From positions 1 through 5,864 of the forward strand of contig JAGUXE010000079.1 of the NCBI GenBank assembly GCA_020061995.1: 5,864 nt of DNA. The letters run 5' to 3'. This document shows, one piece after another, positions 5,204 to 5,864 of the stretch. The notes beneath the pieces are model-generated. The model worked only from the letters and a program-made list of their open reading frames with translations. It made no database searches and was not told where the DNA came from. Every line of letters begins with the position of its first letter. Position 1 is the stretch's first letter. The position numbers were made by a program, and so were the translations under genes. This stretch comes from Ignavibacteriales bacterium. Its GTDB lineage: Bacteria; Bacteroidota; Ignavibacteria; Ignavibacteriales; Ignavibacteriaceae.

Positions 5204-5864
5204 GAATTCTAAAAAGCAAATGCCTAAAGGTGGGAGTAAAGGTGGAACAAGATTTCCGAGAATTAATGTGCAACAAGCTTATGATTATTCTAAAAAATTA
5301 GTTTCTAAAACACATACATCAGCACAGCCTGAGAATATTATTTTGCCTGGTGTCTTCGATAACTCTGGCCCAATCGGTAAAGTAAGAATATCTGCAATGA
5401 AACAGTATAATTTAATTGATGGTAATCCAAAAGCATATTTAGCTACTGAATTAGCTAAATTAATTGCTGCAGCTCCGAAAGAGGAGTTGATACCACTATT
5501 ACAGAATTCTTTCTTCTTCCCCAAAATATTTCTTCAACTATATGAAACATTTAAAGGTAATAAAACATCTGAAGCTAAAATTAAACAACAAGCTATAAAG
5601 CTAAATGTTCATCCAGAATCAGCAGATGAATGCACAAAAATATTTATAGAGTCACTTATATTCATCCAATTAGCTAAACAAAATGGTGAAGAAATAACTG
5701 TAAATATTTCATCTCAGCAAACAACAGACCCAAATGTTGGGACCAGTATAGAATCTTCATCAGAGACTAATAATGGTCAATCACAAAGCGAACAAGATAA
5801 TAATCAATTAGGAAGTAACAATTCCAATGCTTCTGCAAAATCTAAGATTAATGCGCAAGTTAAT
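5196..5864 (+). CDS. Companion of the TIR protein: winged-helix-like/helical module plus Q/N/S-rich linker (3' end missing)
   Basis: The frame is open for 223 codons from ATG 5196 to the window end, so the protein is incomplete. Its start overlaps the end of the TIR gene (ATGAGTGA, 5196-5203), implying coupled translation. Residues 4-18 are basic and glycine-rich (KKQMPKGGSKGG). Residues about 24-90 look winged-helix-like, with GKVRISAMKQYNLIDG (61-76). Residues about 94-161 are a helical module (KEELIPLLQ, FPKIFLQLYETFKG, IFIESLIFIQL) similar in layout to residues 88-150 of the TIR protein. Residues about 165-216 are a Q/N/S-rich disordered linker, so another domain probably follows. It vaguely recalls DUF5343-like proteins, but I cannot confirm that. 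Its role may be sensor, regulator or inhibitor of the TIR partner. Confidence 0.8.
   Translation, partial: MSENSKKQMPKGGSKGGTRFPRINVQQAYDYSKKLVSKTHTSAQPENIILPGVFDNSGPIGKVRISAMKQYNLIDGNPKAYLATELAKLIAAAPKEELIPLLQNSFFFPKIFLQLYETFKGNKTSEAKIKQQAIKLNVHPESADECTKIFIESLIFIQLAKQNGEEITVNISSQQTTDPNVGTSIESSSETNNGQSQSEQDNNQLGSNNSNASAKSKINAQVN

Larger units (their letters stand above)
1..5864 (+). mobile_element. Integron-like gene-cassette array without integrase in view
   Basis: Five unrelated cargo units lie head to tail on the + strand, separated by four attC-like sites in the same orientation at 321-544, 2195-2382, 3154-3343 and 4041-4261. Cassette boundaries are placed at the G/TT of each right-hand GTT box. 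No tyrosine recombinase or attI site is visible. By the usual integron layout (intI-attI, then gene followed by attC) an integrase would lie to the left of the window. If there is none, the array is a CALIN, a cluster of attC sites lacking an integrase. The structure is read directly from the sequence. The integron interpretation is inferred from site architecture and boundary logic. Confidence 0.8.
4256..5864 (+). mobile_element. Cassette D (two-gene TIR module), runs off the right edge
   Basis: The unit starts at TTAGCC after G4255. It is at least 1609 bp and holds two overlapping genes, unlike its single-gene neighbours. No attC appears before the window ends. Its own attC is predicted to begin with an R'' box GGCTAAC, the complement of its start. 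The distinct terminal sequence suggests a different source or insertion event from cassettes A to C. Confidence 0.65.

Noticed and set aside
5285..5524. Minus-strand open frame of 79 codons
   Set aside because: It is antisense to the companion gene, which has a coupled start, an uninterrupted frame to the window end and a sensible domain layout.

Overview
The window looks like part of an integron-style gene-cassette array from an AT-rich bacterium, most likely a member of the Bacteroidota. That assignment is an inference from the low GC, a DUF4386 membrane protein, a hydrolase whose N-terminal helical region resembles those of Bacteroidota TlpA-like proteins, and mostly weak Shine-Dalgarno sequences. 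No integrase gene is visible. Every gene lies on the + strand. The four intergenic gaps (about 220 to 320 bp) are each filled by one member of a related, same-orientation repeat family.

These repeats (321-544, 2195-2382, 3154-3343, 4041-4261) have the architecture of attC recombination sites. Each has an R'' box ending in AAC and an R' box starting with GTT. Each has a 2-nt/6-nt asymmetric unpaired spacer, then a stem of 6+6+4 or 5 bp interrupted by two extrahelical bases on the left arm of the top strand. The stem sequence changes between copies while pairing is largely kept. The sites are long (188-224 nt) because of a large, partly conserved central region. The bases following each GTT switch at the point where integron crossover would occur.

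Layout: (1) the tail of an upstream cassette with a small three-helix membrane protein (23-301). (2) Cassette A (539-2376) with an exported alpha/beta-hydrolase carrying an unusual N-terminal helical domain (597-2120). (3) Cassette B (2377-3337) with a DUF4386 membrane protein (2439-3131). (4) Cassette C (3338-4255) with an unrecognised membrane-anchored protein, best started at 3350 because the upstream reading frame is attC DNA. (5) Cassette D (4256 to beyond the window) with two overlapping genes: an HTH/TIR protein starting at TTG 4280, and a companion (5196 onward, cut by the window end) with a similar helical N-terminal region and a Q/N/S-rich linker.

Cassettes 1 to C carry unrelated single genes, as expected for cassette cargo. 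Cassette D is the exception. It is a translationally coupled pair that joins a TIR domain with an intact putative NADase glutamate to a protein sharing its regulator-like front end. It is a candidate cassette-borne antiphage or abortive-infection system that I cannot assign to a named type.
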